Source of the DNA: Ampelocalamus luodianensis
Taxonomy: Eukaryota > Streptophyta > Magnoliopsida > Poales > Poaceae
Direction of reading: 5' to 3'
Assembly (NCBI GenBank): GCA_036346255.1
Contig: CM070633.1
Span: 9,114,001 to 9,178,000 of the forward strand
DNA: 64,000 nucleotides
Each line of letters begins with the position of its first letter. The first letter of the stretch is position 1. Below are positions 48,231 through 60,389 of the stretch, one piece after another. The notes beneath the pieces are model-generated. The model was not told where the DNA came from. It worked only from the letters and a program-made list of their open reading frames with translations, and ran no database searches. Both the position numbers and the translations under genes were made by a program.

Positions 48231-50882
48231 ACAGGCAGGCATGCACTCGGTCGTGGCCGTTGATCCAATCTCAACGGTCCGCACTCTCCCAACGGGAGGA
48301 GGTCTCATAGGCGCAGTGAGCCATGGTCCGTGGCCCTGCGATGCAAGATCAACGGCCCACGACCTCTCCTTTTCCTTTAGTTCTTTTGGACCTCCCGAGA
48401 GCTCAAGTTTTCTAAGTCTTTTAGTGTTTCAAATTTCAAAAGTGCATAACTTTGTCATTTTAGCTCCTTTTTGAATGATTCCAATTGCCTTAGCTCTGTT
48501 ATAGAATGAACTTTAATCTGTGAATGAATTTAGGCTGTTGTGTAGTAGAAAATGATATAAACTGCATGATCTGGTTTAGAGAAAAAGGTTGTCTAGAAAT
48601 TCATTGAAAATTTGTAAAATGCCTAACTTATTCTTTGTAATTCTAAACTGAGCAAACTAAGTTTTGTTAAAACCCACTAAGAATGTACTGTAATATAGAA
48701 TATGTCTTCTTATGATTCTTGCCACTAAAATTAATGATCTACTAGTTTTACAACTTAGAAAAATCATAACTCATTCATTTTAACTTCAAATTGTGCAAAC
48801 TCAATTTTGCTGTTCTTAGAATGTCTTAACCTAACCACCATAAAAATTTCAGACCTTAGATCATTCTAGAAATTTTTGCCATGAACAGTAACCGAAATTA
48901 ATTTAATTAGGATTTTTCAGGCTGAGAGAAATTGTTTAGGCCATACCTTTTTCATGCTAAGTCCAAATGAAGTGATTCTTGTTCCTAAAATTGTCTAAAA
49001 TCATAATCTTGCTGCTGTAGAAATTTCATGGTATTTGGAGAACTTTTGCTGTTGAGTTTTACTTGGAGTTCTTGTTCTTATTTGGTTATCGCCTTTTCTC
49101 GTTAGGTTCCGAAGGAAATATTTGAGTACGTGAGTGAATCCTCTGCAGCAAGAGAAATTCCAGCAAGGCAAGCAGTTTGATCATACCCACTTAATCCCAT
49201 TACTTTTAAAATCTAATACTTTGTTTTACTTGTACGTCTGCATGCTTTTGTGTCAATGATTAATTTTGTCGATTAGAGGTAGTTAATCCCATTGCATTGT
49301 TGCCTTGAAATTGTTCACCCCTGCCACAAAACCTAAGATTATTATTCTCACTTGTGAATTAGAGCCCGGTGAATGATTTATGGTCTTTTATTTGTCTTTA
49401 CGATCTGATGCTTAGCAATGCTTAGTTACCGGTAGAATTGGGCGGTTATCGACTTGTCGATAACCTTGATCACACAAACTTATTATGACCTTTATGATTC
49501 AGTCTTTGGGCTATGTTTATTTGTGAAAACTAAAAATGAAAACAAAATGGTTTGGACGTGGGCGAAACTTGGTTGTTTCTGGTGGGTGCACGGTTCGCGC
49601 ACGGGGTGTGGTTCATCGTGCCCCTCGGTTTGAAGGATGTCGCCATGTCATGTAAGGACCGAGTTACTTGTGTCACTAAGCTGCGCATTTGCGTGCTAAC
49701 CACACTAGAGGGTATGGGACCTCTCTTGAATTAGTACTTTGGGAGGCATTAATTAATGAGTCGGTCGTGAGTTTGTAGAGAAAAAGGATCACAAGGGTGT
49801 GACCGGTGGTTCCTTTCTAGGTCCTCCAACCCGACCGGGTCTTGCAATGTCCCATTAGCGTTACCTAAATGACTAATGACTCCAGCCTTTGCTTGACTCC
49901 ACCACAACGTATGGTCCTGGTGGTCTTTTCACGACCGGCCACTAAGGGTAAACCCCATACGCAGCGACTTTTAATTAACGATTCCATTGGAAACGTCTCG
50001 TAGGACTTAGCCGTTTGCAGCATACCAAAGGAAGTGTGCTTAATAGCTTGGCAAAAGGCGATCAAGTGTGGGTACATTGGTACACCCTGCAGCTTTTTTT
50101 ATCTATTCGAATAGCCTCGCCCTAGGTTATGGACATGCTTGGTAAGGTCGTGCAAGAACTAAACTACAACCTTTTAAAATTAAAGCTTGATGGGTTGGTA
50201 TGAATGGATGTTCATACTATTGTTGTGGTGACTATTGGGTTAGTCACTTCCAGGTTGTCTTTATGGTGGTTATTATTGTTGTATCGCTGTTATTTCAACA
50301 ATTGCAAACTATTCGTCAAATTGCTTTGAATCTATTACATTATTGCAAATGAAAACTTGCTTTACGCTAAAAGAAAGTCCAGAGCCCCCTCCACTTAAAT
50401 AAAGCTTGTATGTAGTTAATTATAGTTCTGTTATCTTACACGTCAGTCTTGCGAGTACAAAAATAATTTTTGTACTCAGTTGCTATGCTTAATTGTTTTG
50501 TTGCAGAGGAAGAAGGTGAGCCCCAAGGGCTTCCCTTTGGTGAGATGTGCTTCGGGTTTGACAACTAGCTTGGCGGCCCGGTTGGTTGCCTTGTGGGTAA
50601 AGGCACACTAATTGGCTTTTGTTCATCGCCATCTTATGGCACTTTTGCTTCATTGCTTAATTGTTGTTTAGTGTCATTTGGCCGGTTGGCCCTTGTTGTA
50701 ATAAATCTCTATTATGTATGTCTTTGTTAGACTCTGTATGGAATTGATGCGTGATTTTGTAACGGGGTGTATACTGCAATTCTGGGAAGTATACATGTCT
50801 CGGGGCTTGGTTTATTCTATTTGTGACGCTAGAGTCAAGGGAAGACTAAGCATTACAAGCCAAATAAATCGGGGTCCTCACA

Positions 50883-50900
50883 AAGTTGGTATCGTGAGCC
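50883..50900 (+). promoter_or_regulatory. E6 primer-binding site
   Basis: AAGTTGGTATCGTGAGCC follows the LTR end directly. It is a tRNA-iMet type site with CGTGAG in place of CAGAG. Confidence 0.75.
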
Positions 50901-51698
50901 ATACCGATCGTAGAAACCCTAAGCTTGGTCGTCTTTAGGATATTTTGGAAAACTTAATTTCAAAATATCAAATGATTTATGAAAGCTTAAGTAAATTCTC
51001 AGATTTTATTCCTTACCTATCTTAGCTTTCTTCTCTCACCTTGCTCTAATTTGAGTTTGAAAGTTGTTTCCTCTCCTTCTTTCAAAAGATAGTTGTTATC
51101 GTTTAAGTGGGTTTTGGGAACCAATGAGTTTGGCAAATTGAAGTGTTGGTTGCCCTTCTACAAGGTTTTGAAGCTTCTAGAATGGTGAATTTCGACTAGG
51201 AGCTTGGATGCAAAATCTGGACAGCAAGCGTCAATTTCCGGACAGCAAGCTCAAAGGTTCTAAAGATGGTAGATAATGAGAGGATAATCCAACTAAAACT
51301 TGTGGGAATAAAAGGGTAAGGAGTGATATTAGTTGGCTAAGTATCTAACGTTATTGTTAGTGGTTCTACCCTGCTATTTGGTCCTACTTGAATTTGAGTT
51401 GCATGCTGAAATTTACCTTCCTAAACCGATTGCTCGTTCCCTCCATACGGGTTAGTCGCAACAGGAAGTTGGTTTTGTGACTTAAGACCTTGTGCTGATT
51501 TTGTGGTTGTTTTTGGAGCTTTTTGAGTTCATCTCTTAGTGGTTTATTGTTTCTTTGCCTTAAGCTTTCGGGTTTGATCCTTGTCCATCTTAGTATCTAT
51601 CCCCACCCTAACGTTCAGCAGGACCCCCTAATCCTTGATATTCCTTCCGCGCCTTCTTTTCTAGTCTTCGGTTCGCTTAACCCATCTCTTCAGAACAG
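50901..51698 (+). other. E6 leader (untranslated)
   Basis: It is collinear with the E2 leader over about 0.8 kb, including TTCCTTACCTATCTTAGC, ACAAGGTTTTGAAGCT and TACGGGTTAGTCG. No coding frame is supported. The shared leader and primer site mark E6 and E2 as one lineage. Confidence 0.7.
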
Positions 51699-51934
51699 AT
51701 GTCCGACTGCCCAAAGAATGACTAGGTCGCAAGTCGGGCCGGGATGAAGGTCTCCCCGCCCCAACTGTCCAAGCAAGGGTTGCAAGCGCCTCCCCTCTGG
51801 CGATTGTGATGGATTTTGGTCCCCTTTTTGCTGTGACCATGGTAAAAAGAGCCATGTCGCCGAAGGTTGCAACCCTGGGAATGTCAAGGTCTGTCGGTGC
51901 TGTGGTGAGGAAGGACATCGTGGCGCCCAGTTAT
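51699..51934 (+). pseudogene. E6 Cys-rich poly-zinc-knuckle reading frame, cut by E7
   Basis: The ATG at 51699 (MSDCPKND, then stop) is the counterpart of the E2 ATG at 30724. A second frame, open from 51748 to the E7 junction, reads NCPSKGCKRLPSGDCDGFW, then FCCDHGKKSHVAEGC, then VCRCCGEEGHRGAQ. It has eight cysteines in about 60 residues before the cut. CRCCGEEGHRGAQ is a CX2CX4HX4 knuckle lacking only its last Cys, which falls at the E7 insertion point. Nucleic-acid binding is the family role; its job here is unknown. Confidence 0.7.
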
Positions 51935-53714
51935 TGGAAATGTACTTAATTAAATTCATATCAGAGCACAATTGTTAATGAAGGAACAAAGATCGTCCCT
52001 TAATTAAAGATCATGCTAAAGGTATAAATTTAACAAGTAACAATTCCAATAAACAGATCCCCGTGATATATATATCTCACAATGGTTCCCAGGATCAATG
52101 ACCATTGCATATATATATCCTTTAACAACATTGCATCATACACATACAAATCATACATTGGCATAATTAAACATGAGCTTACATCATTCGGTTTTAGTGC
52201 TACAATATAGAGTGACTTGGTCACTTCAAAAGTTTAACAGCGGAAGCAAAAACAAAAGATTAAAGTCCACCAATGGCCTCATCCACCCGCAGGCAATTGC
52301 GTGGAGGAAAGAAGTAGCGCTACTCGTTCGAAGCGCCACCGATCGCGCTAATGGGTACTTCATAAAGAAAACCGTCCTCACCTGCAACAATAGGTGGTAG
52401 CACCTTGAGTACGGAAGGTACTCAGCAAGTCTTACACAAACTAGTAAAAGAAAGTGGTTATGAGAGCCTATACAAAGGAATAGAATTGTTACATGCATAA
52501 GGTCACAACAGGAAGGTAAAATGGTTAGATTTTGCATAAGGCAATACATCTTATCCTACAAATGCTACATTTTGATAAAGCAATTTAGTAAATCGAAGTT
52601 TGCCTAGAACAGTAAGTAAATGACATAATTGTAGACAGTACAGTGCATGAATCCCTCATGCAAAGCCACAAACCGAAACCAGATTTTGAAAATCAAAACT
52701 TCTATACAGGTGATATCAATTCAAGTTATGGTCCATGACCGTGGACACGGCTATTCGAACAGTTTATACCCTGCAGGTGTACATCTTTACCTACATGACT
52801 TAGCTGCCCGTTGCCTTCTGGATGCCTCCAATGATGACATACTTTCTTTGGTATGCCGACCGGGGAAACTAAGATTTGGTATTTTTCAACAAGCTAACAC
52901 TATTGAGTTGGACCCCCATGTGTGAACTGATCCCGCTTAAACAACGACAGATTGCAATAACCCATAATATAGCTTACTGTTTTCAAAAGACAGAAACTAG
53001 AGTTTAGTGCAAAATTCCAGTTTTCAGATTTTAAAAGAGCTGAAAACAGGACAGATTGCAATTTTCGGAAAAAGGAACATGGAACATGCAAAAGTTCATA
53101 AATGAAACTTAGCATGATCTTTTAGGGTAATTAATATCCCAAACTAACCTTAAGCTAACCCTAATCGATTAGATTACCAAAAGCTGAAAGAAACTTGCAT
53201 TGTCGGTTGAGCCGACAAAAAGGAACAGAGGCAGATTTCTGTTATCAACCTAAATAGATGATAACAAGGATTAAAAGAATAACTTGTTATGCTACTAGGG
53301 TTTAGTCTAAACCTAATTAGGATAACAAGTTGACAGGAGAAACCCTAGGTCTTGAAAATGACATGGAAAACCGAAAAGTTATAATATCAACTTTTCAGTT
53401 TAGATCAAGTTGAAGCTACTGATGCTCAAAAGAATGATTCACATCAGCTTCTAAGATCCTTAAGATGCTCAAGATATCGAAAACTAGGGTTTTATCTTAC
53501 CAGTAGAAGAAAGACACCCAAGTTTCTGAAATCTTGATGTTGATCAACAGAGAGATAAATGCTGGTTCAACCTACAAAAGATGTCAAATCTTTATCACAA
53601 GGTGGAACCGGGGTTTAGAATGGATAAGTAAAAGGGACAAGAGCAAGAACACCACTGGCCAACAATGGAGAATGAGCTTCAGTGGTCAACAATGGCAACA
53701 GCAAAGAAAGCTAG

Positions 53715-53727
53715 GGTTTATATATGG
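53715..53727 (-). promoter_or_regulatory. Putative TATA box of LTR G
   Basis: CCATATATAAACC on the minus strand is followed by an mRNA-leader-like stretch containing CCATTGTTGACCACTG. The leaders of F and E2 carry related words. Confidence 0.55.
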
Positions 53728-54753
53728 ATGTTGAGCTACAGGGCAAGAGGGAAAGATCTAGAGTTGATGAGGTGTCCATTTAGGGCTAATTATCCCAAAA
53801 ATTAGTTGCAAAAACTTTAGGATAAATCCTCTCCTCTGTTTACAGAGAGATCTGCGCGCTGAGAGAGAGGGAAGAAGATAAGAACACTCTTACATGTGGG
53901 TCCCATTGTCATTCTCAGCAGCGCGCGCTTCATAAGGACTCAAACGAATATCAGCCGTCCGATTGGAAATGGGCGGTTGTGATAAATAGAGAGATTAAAT
54001 GATTTGAATCGGTACTAGTTAATATGGACCGTGCGATCTAGATCGACCGATCGGGATTAAAACGGAGCTCAAAGGAATCTCGAGAGCCACTTTCAAATCT
54101 GGACGTTGGATTGGAATCCAACGATCACTAAAAGAATACATCGCCGCCTTTTAGATGCGATGGCACAAAGACCGCTGGATTTGATTTCTACGGTCGGGAT
54201 GGAAAATTGAACCGGATGGTCCGATTGCATACACTCATATGGACCTTACGATTGAAATCCAACGATCCACCGAATTTGGGCTTTAAAGGCCCACGGTTAA
54301 AAAGGAGTGCCGTAGGATTGAAATCCAAAGGCCCATATAAACGCGCGCCTCTGATTTCAAACTGAAATAAGCGACGCCGTTAGATCAAGAATGAACGGCT
54401 GCGATCGTGAGGGGATCCGGAGTCGTCCGAATGCATACACCAATCTCGGTCGTTAGATTAAGATCCAACGACGGAGATTAAAACGCACACGTGGACGGCT
54501 CACGGGGCGTTATAGCCGCCTGCTCGATTGAAAATCGACGGTTCACAACACGCTGGAGTTCGGCTCGCTCGAACGTGGATCGGCGGACCAAATTGATTCG
54601 TTGACCAAGACACATGACTCGAGTCTCTACAGTGCTGGGTTTAGGTTTAGACCTGATTATTTGACCAGAACCTATTCAATTGCTCAAAGGTTTGATCGGG
54701 TTTTAAAATAGCAAATAAATTTGTAAATTCATGAAATTTTTACTAAAAGTTAC

Positions 54754-57700
54754 TGTGAGACCCGGTTTATTAAACTTGTAATACTTAACCTTCCACTTGG
54801 TTCTAGTATCACAAATAAAATAATCAGCGTCTCGATGAACATGTGCTTCCAGAATAAGCGAAAGACACATACATCAATTCCAAGCATGCATCATTTCCAT
54901 ACAATGAGAATATAACAAGTCTACCAAAAGACATACATAATATAAGTTATTACAACACAAACGACTGGCCAAATGACATAAGTACCAAATAAGTAATAAT
55001 GAAGCAAAAGTTGCCATAAGATGGCTTAAACCAAAAGACGACCGGTTAGCCTCATAACACCACAGGCAACCGATCGCCGCCAAGCTAAACGCCTCAAATC
55101 GCCACAAAGACAACTCACAAAAGTGAGGTCCATCTGACTCACTATCATCCTCTCGCACAACACAAGCAAAGCGGTGAGTACAAAAATGTACTGCAAGACT
55201 TACGAGTAGTAAGCCTATACATAGCTACATGAAAGCCGCATTCAAAGGAATGTGGTTATATGGTTCTTTGGACGCATAAAGCAAGTTTCATTTGCAATAT
55301 TGTAATAGATTGAATGTAGTTTGTAAAATCAGTTTTAAGCATTTAAATAATAAATGAGTAAGCATAAGTAACAAGTATCCACCTAGAAGTGACTTTCCCA
55401 AAAGTCACCACAACATAGCATGAATCCCTGATTCATACCACCCAACAAGTTTTAATTTTAAAAAGGTTGTAGTCTAACTCTTGAAAAGCTTATCCAAGCG
55501 TGTCCATAACCTAGGACTAGGCTATTCGAATAGTTTTAATACCCTGCAGGGGTGTACCAATGTACCCACACTTCAGACCGCCTTTTTGCCAAGCTATTAA
55601 GCACACTTCCTTTGGTATGCCGGCACGGCCAAGTCCTACGAACTATTTCCAATGGAATATGCTAATCAAGAGACACACGTATGGGGGTTAATCCTTAGTG
55701 ATCTACCGACGAAATATGGATCACAAGGACCCATACGTGGAGCAAGACACACCGGCCTCGGCGGGTGTTCTTCTCCCTACAAACGTGTCCATGTTGCATA
55801 TAATCAAATATGCAACCCACCACGCGACTCATTAATTAACATGCCCAAAGTACTCATTAAGAGAGGTCCCATATCCTCTAGTGTGGTTAGCACTTACACG
55901 AATGCTCGGATAACAGATACTCACAAGTAGTTCGGTCCTTAATTGACCCGGGCACCATTCCATTCACACCCAAAAGATCACACCATCATACCATTGTGCC
56001 CAAGTCTAAATTGTTTTCATTTTCAGTTTTAGTTTTGCAATTTAGACATAGCACAAGGCTGAAATATACATATTATAACAGTTTGTGTGATCAAGGTTAT
56101 CGACAAGTCGATAACCGCCCATTTCTACCGACAACTAAGCATGGCTAAGCATAATAACACGTAAACTACTAAGTGACAAAGGTCCATCCAGCGAACCCAA
56201 AATCACAGCAAGTAACCTAGGCTTCAGTAGTAGAGGAATAAACATTTCCTACTGATAATGCATCTAGTAGGCCAACTATCGACAATAGTTTAAAACAACA
56301 TAGCAATGCATACATAGAATTTGCGAACAATATATTAGACTTTGAAAATAGTAGGAACAATATGATCAAATGAATGCTACATCTGCTTGCCTGGCTGAAG
56401 TGCAGAGTCTGATGGCTGCTGTGGCTCAATATCGAGATTAAAATTATCTTCGGAACCTAACGCGAAAAAGCGATAAGCAAATAAGAACGAAGAACACCAA
56501 ATAAATTCCAACAGCAAAACACAACCAAAACCAATAAAATTTACTCTACAGCTAGGGAATGACCTAAGACAATGATAGGAACAAGAATTTTGCAATTTGA
56601 ACTAAGCATGCAAAAGATATGGACAAAATACCCTTTCTCAGCTTTTTAACAACCTAATTAATAATTAACACTGTTCATGGCGAATTTTTCTAGAATGCTC
56701 TAAGGTCTGAAATTTTTATAGTAGGTGGATTATGACATTCTAACAACAGCAAAGTTGGATTTACTAAATTTGGAGTTATACACAATTACTTATGATTTTT
56801 CTAAGTTGTAAATCTAGTGCAAGTCATTTGACAGAGTTATGAACATGCTCAAATCCTATTTTATATGAAAGTATACTAACAGATGAATTTAACATAATTG
56901 ATTTTGCACAATTTGGATTTATACAGAAAAAGATATGCATTTTTCAAGGTTAAAACTATTTCTGGAATATTCAAAATGACAGAAATCAAGTTATTCCTAG
57001 TTACACAATTTTCTGCTACTGGAATATGCTTAAATCCATTTTTATAATAAACTAAAGTGATAACAAAATTTATTACAGTTGGAATTATCTAAAAAGCAGT
57101 TAAAATGAATTAGTTATGAGTTTCTAAAGTTTTTACATCATTTTCAGTTGTTAAATAAATACTTACCGAAATACCGAACAACCCAAATAAAGGAAAACGA
57201 CGTGGACGCTCGACGACCCTTGATCTAAAATCCTACGGCTCACGCACGCCGAAAACAGCGCACGCGCGCCACATCTAAACGGAGCCCACCGTTGGATCAA
57301 GATCCAACGGCGCACACGAGTGTATGCAACCGGACGGTGCGGTTGCAAACACGATCTCAGCCGTTGATCGCAAGATCGACGGTCGAGAACGATCAAGGCA
57401 ACCGGAGGGTCCGAACGCATACAAAGATCAGGGCCGCAGATCTAAAAATGAACGGTAGCTAACGAACGCAGTTCAAAAAGAGATGCTGACATGTGGGACC
57501 GCATGTCAGTGACTTCGAGTCACCCACGCGCTGGTTTAACCCACGCACAAAGCAGCACCGCCCACTTGTCGATCGAGTGGCGGTTAGGACAGGATTAAAG
57601 ATTCTAATGATTGACATTAACTAGGCACTAATGACTCCTGAGATTTGATTTTAACCCTTCGGGCCCACAAGTCAGCGACCCAGAGGAGATTTCCGACAGC

Positions 57701-59768
57701 GATTTAAATGCCGACGCATTGATTAACCAATGATTAACATTAATGATGTAGGAACAGTGCGGGATTGAACCAGAGAGTGATTAGCGGATGTTGGGCCCAC
57801 TGGTCAGTGGCTCAACGGCAATGATTAAGACATAAATAACAACTAATGATTAGCAATTAATGCGTCCTAATTAGCTGACGAAAATGGGAGCGCTGTGCCG
57901 GCAAAACCCGAGTGAGTTTAACGGCGACCGCGACGACTGGCGCATGCGCGGCGCCATTAAGAACCAAATGGATTCGCAATAGCACAACGAATCTAATGGT
58001 AGCACTTCGCCACGCGCGAGGACTAGAACGCCGGCTAGCGGAAAACGAAAAAGGAACCTCACCGCTAAGTGCGAAAATCGCGATGAGCTCCACCGCAAGC
58101 CTAGGATGCGGTGCCAAAGCTTTAAGGACTAATAAGAAGCTACCTTAGCGACAAGAAGCTTGAGAGATGGCCGAGATGCTTGATCATGGTGGAAGCTCAC
58201 GGACTTGGAGAAGAAAACCCGAGATAGATACCCTGAGCCAAATGAGTGACACCAAAGCATCAAAATAGCTTCATAATGATTCACTGAAGCCACATGAGCA
58301 AGTAATTGGAAAATGGAGCACTCACCGGAGCTGAGGAAGAAGATGACCAACCGCTGAATTTGAACAAACCCCAAATTGACAATTCACTAGAATCAATTCC
58401 AAAATTAAGTGAGGGGAAATGTTCAAGGAAGTAAATAGATAAGGTTAGGGCAAAGAAACACAAAGGAGGACCACTGGAACACCAAGAACACCAATGGAGC
58501 TCCACGGGTCAACAATGGCGGTTTGCCATTTTTGAGGTGTTAAGCTCCAATAATGAGAATGAAGCTTGATGGTGGTCTAAAGAAATACCAGGAAGCTTTG
58601 AGAGTGTTTATAAAGCCATGAAAGTGTTAGGGTTTGCACCACACAACTTTCGGGTGGCAAAACACAAAGCACAATACGCGGCCGACATGGAAAAGGCAAT
58701 AGCTGGTGCACTAGGGCATGGCATGGCCGAAAATGTCTCCCACGACCCTCACTGTGGACTAGGGCGGCCGTAGGAAGCATGAGATGACATCTCCATGCCT
58801 TGCACTGTTTTCGCACGGCGGGAGGTTGAAGATGACCAGCGCAAAAAGCTCGGGCGATTCTCGGCCGTTGGATGAGACACGAACGGCTGAGATAGCGCCA
58901 CGCCTACGGGCTTCAAAACACAACGGGGAGATTGCGAGCCCTACGATTAGAAACGAACGGCTCAGATAGCCCCACGTTGCAAACTCTTATTTACAACGAA
59001 GGGGTACGCGAGCGTTGGATCTTAATCCAACGGCCCAGATTCAAAAATGCAACCGGATGGTCCGAAGGGTTCGGGAAATCTCAATGGTTGGATGGGAATC
59101 TAACGGTCGACAATCAAACTTGCAACCGGAAGGTCCGAATGCATACATGCGCGCGGACCGTGCGATTTAGATCCAACGGCTGAGATTCAACGCGCATTTT
59201 AAAGAGTGGCTCGGTGCAGTTAGTTGACTGGACCGAATCAAATGGCTCGAGCCCGAGTCTGACTCGAACCCGCGTAACAGTAAAACCAAGTTTGACTTTT
59301 AAAAAAAGAACAGAGACTTTGAAAGATTTATTTGAGATAGCAAATTAACTCCAAAAATTATGAAATTTTTACAGGAGCTTGCTAACTCAGATATTAACCT
59401 TGCATAAAATTTTCAGAGGTTTTTATGCTGTGAATAAATTTCCAAAAATTATGCAAGGCTCTGTTTTAATGTTTGACTGAGAGTCAAACAGGTTTGACTG
59501 CCTCTAAAAATATTCAAACAATTTTTAAAAATTGTGAAATTTTTCAGAGGGGTCACATACTATCACAGAGACTTAGGAAAAATATTTCCAGAGGATGATC
59601 ATAAGATTTGACAAGATTTGGATCAACTAGACTTGTGACAATGTATTTCCATAATTCCTTGTACAAAAATTGATTGGCACAAAAAGGAAATACATGATGT
59701 AAGAAAAAGTTTTAATTTCTACTGATTTTCTTACATTTGAAACACAAGCCTACAGTTGGGATGTTACA
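54754..59768 (-). mobile_element. Solo LTR F (5.0 kb chromovirus-type)
   Basis: On the plus strand it begins TGTGAGACCCGGTTTATT and ends GTTGGGATGTTACA. Flanks are GTTAC (54749-54753) and GCTAC (59769-59773), 4 of 5 matching. LTR G reads through. There is no internal region, so it is a solo LTR, inserted in minus orientation. It contains CTATTCGAATAG near 55521, the perfect GGTTATCGAC hairpin (56095-56116), CCGTTGGATC/GATCCAACGG (57289-57310), TTTATAAA (58607-58614) and the terminal hairpin 59697-59736. Confidence 0.87.
58607..58614 (-). promoter_or_regulatory. Putative TATA box of LTR F
   Basis: The self-complementary TTTATAAA sits between the GC-rich upstream part and a leader that carries GTTGACCCGTGGAGCTCC on the minus strand. 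It is a plausible core promoter of the LTR. Confidence 0.5.
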
Positions 59769-60156
59769 GCTACTGGGATAACATATTTCCCAGATAAATT
59801 TTATATACCACATTATCACTTTGTAAAATACATAAATATTTATTTTAGCCCGAAAATATTCATTTAAAGACAATAAATTTTTCTTTAAGCCAAAATAATT
59901 TCTAAAAATGCAACACAAGTATTTTCAGCCAAGATAATTTATCTAGGCTTTAATAAAAATACTTCCCAGTCATAATACAAGTTTTATCTTGTATCCCTTT
60001 AAGACTTTAAGTGGTCCTTTTGAGATTTTTGGCAAAAAGGAAGGTTTTTAATTTGTAACATGCTGCCCAAATTGTAGAAATGAACAGTAATGCTATGAAC
60101 AGCACCTCATTACTGTTCATAAAGCATTTTATTACTGTTTATAAACTTAATGTTAC

Positions 60157-60171
60157 AAACCTACTTCTTAA
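60157..60171 (-). promoter_or_regulatory. E7 polypurine tract (degenerate)
   Basis: On the minus strand CTTAAGAAGTAGGTT lies directly before TGTAACATT. It follows CTCGGGGACGAGATTT, the usual 3' end of chromovirus pol. Confidence 0.65.
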
Positions 60172-60389
60172 GAAAATCTCGTCCCCGAGATTTGGAATAG
60201 GTTAAAGATTAGAAAAAGTGAAGTGAAAATGATTTATAAGGAAATTCAACATCGGTTGTCTTGATTTCCTTCAAAGATAACAAAGAAGAACTTTACATAA
60301 CAACATAGTGTTATTATTACATCTTTGTTTACATTGTTTTGTTTAAACTTTCCTTTCTTGATTCAAAGGAAAGTACTAAACAACAAAGA

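Larger units (their letters stand above)
44497..50882 (+). mobile_element. Element E6: 5' LTR (chromovirus-type), with hAT insertion
   Basis: It starts TGTAACATCCCAATTTTGGG and ends CGGGGTCCTCACA, with about 5.2 kb of own sequence after removing the hAT element. It has the hairpin 44529-44539/44558-44568, a GACCTCC minisatellite (47360-48230), the perfect GGTTATCGAC hairpin (49444-49465), the CTATTCGAATAG palindrome near 50103 and the GTACAAAAAT hairpin (50455-50475). A primer-binding site and leader follow. The 3' half of the element lies beyond E7 and outside the window. Confidence 0.88.
51935..60156 (-). repeat. LTR G: 3' LTR of element E7, split by solo LTR F
   Basis: On the plus strand it begins TGGAAATGTAC and ends CTTAATGTTACA (minus strand TGTAACATTAAG..ACATTTCCA). 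Its own sequence is about 3.2 kb. The left flank is GTTAT; the right duplicate is not in view. The E7 polypurine tract and chromodomain abut it on the right. It carries diverged landmarks, including CGGCTATTCGAACAG near 52750 and GAGTACGGAAGGTACTC near 52406. A minus-strand TATA (CCATATATAAACC) lies at 53715-53727. Confidence 0.8.
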
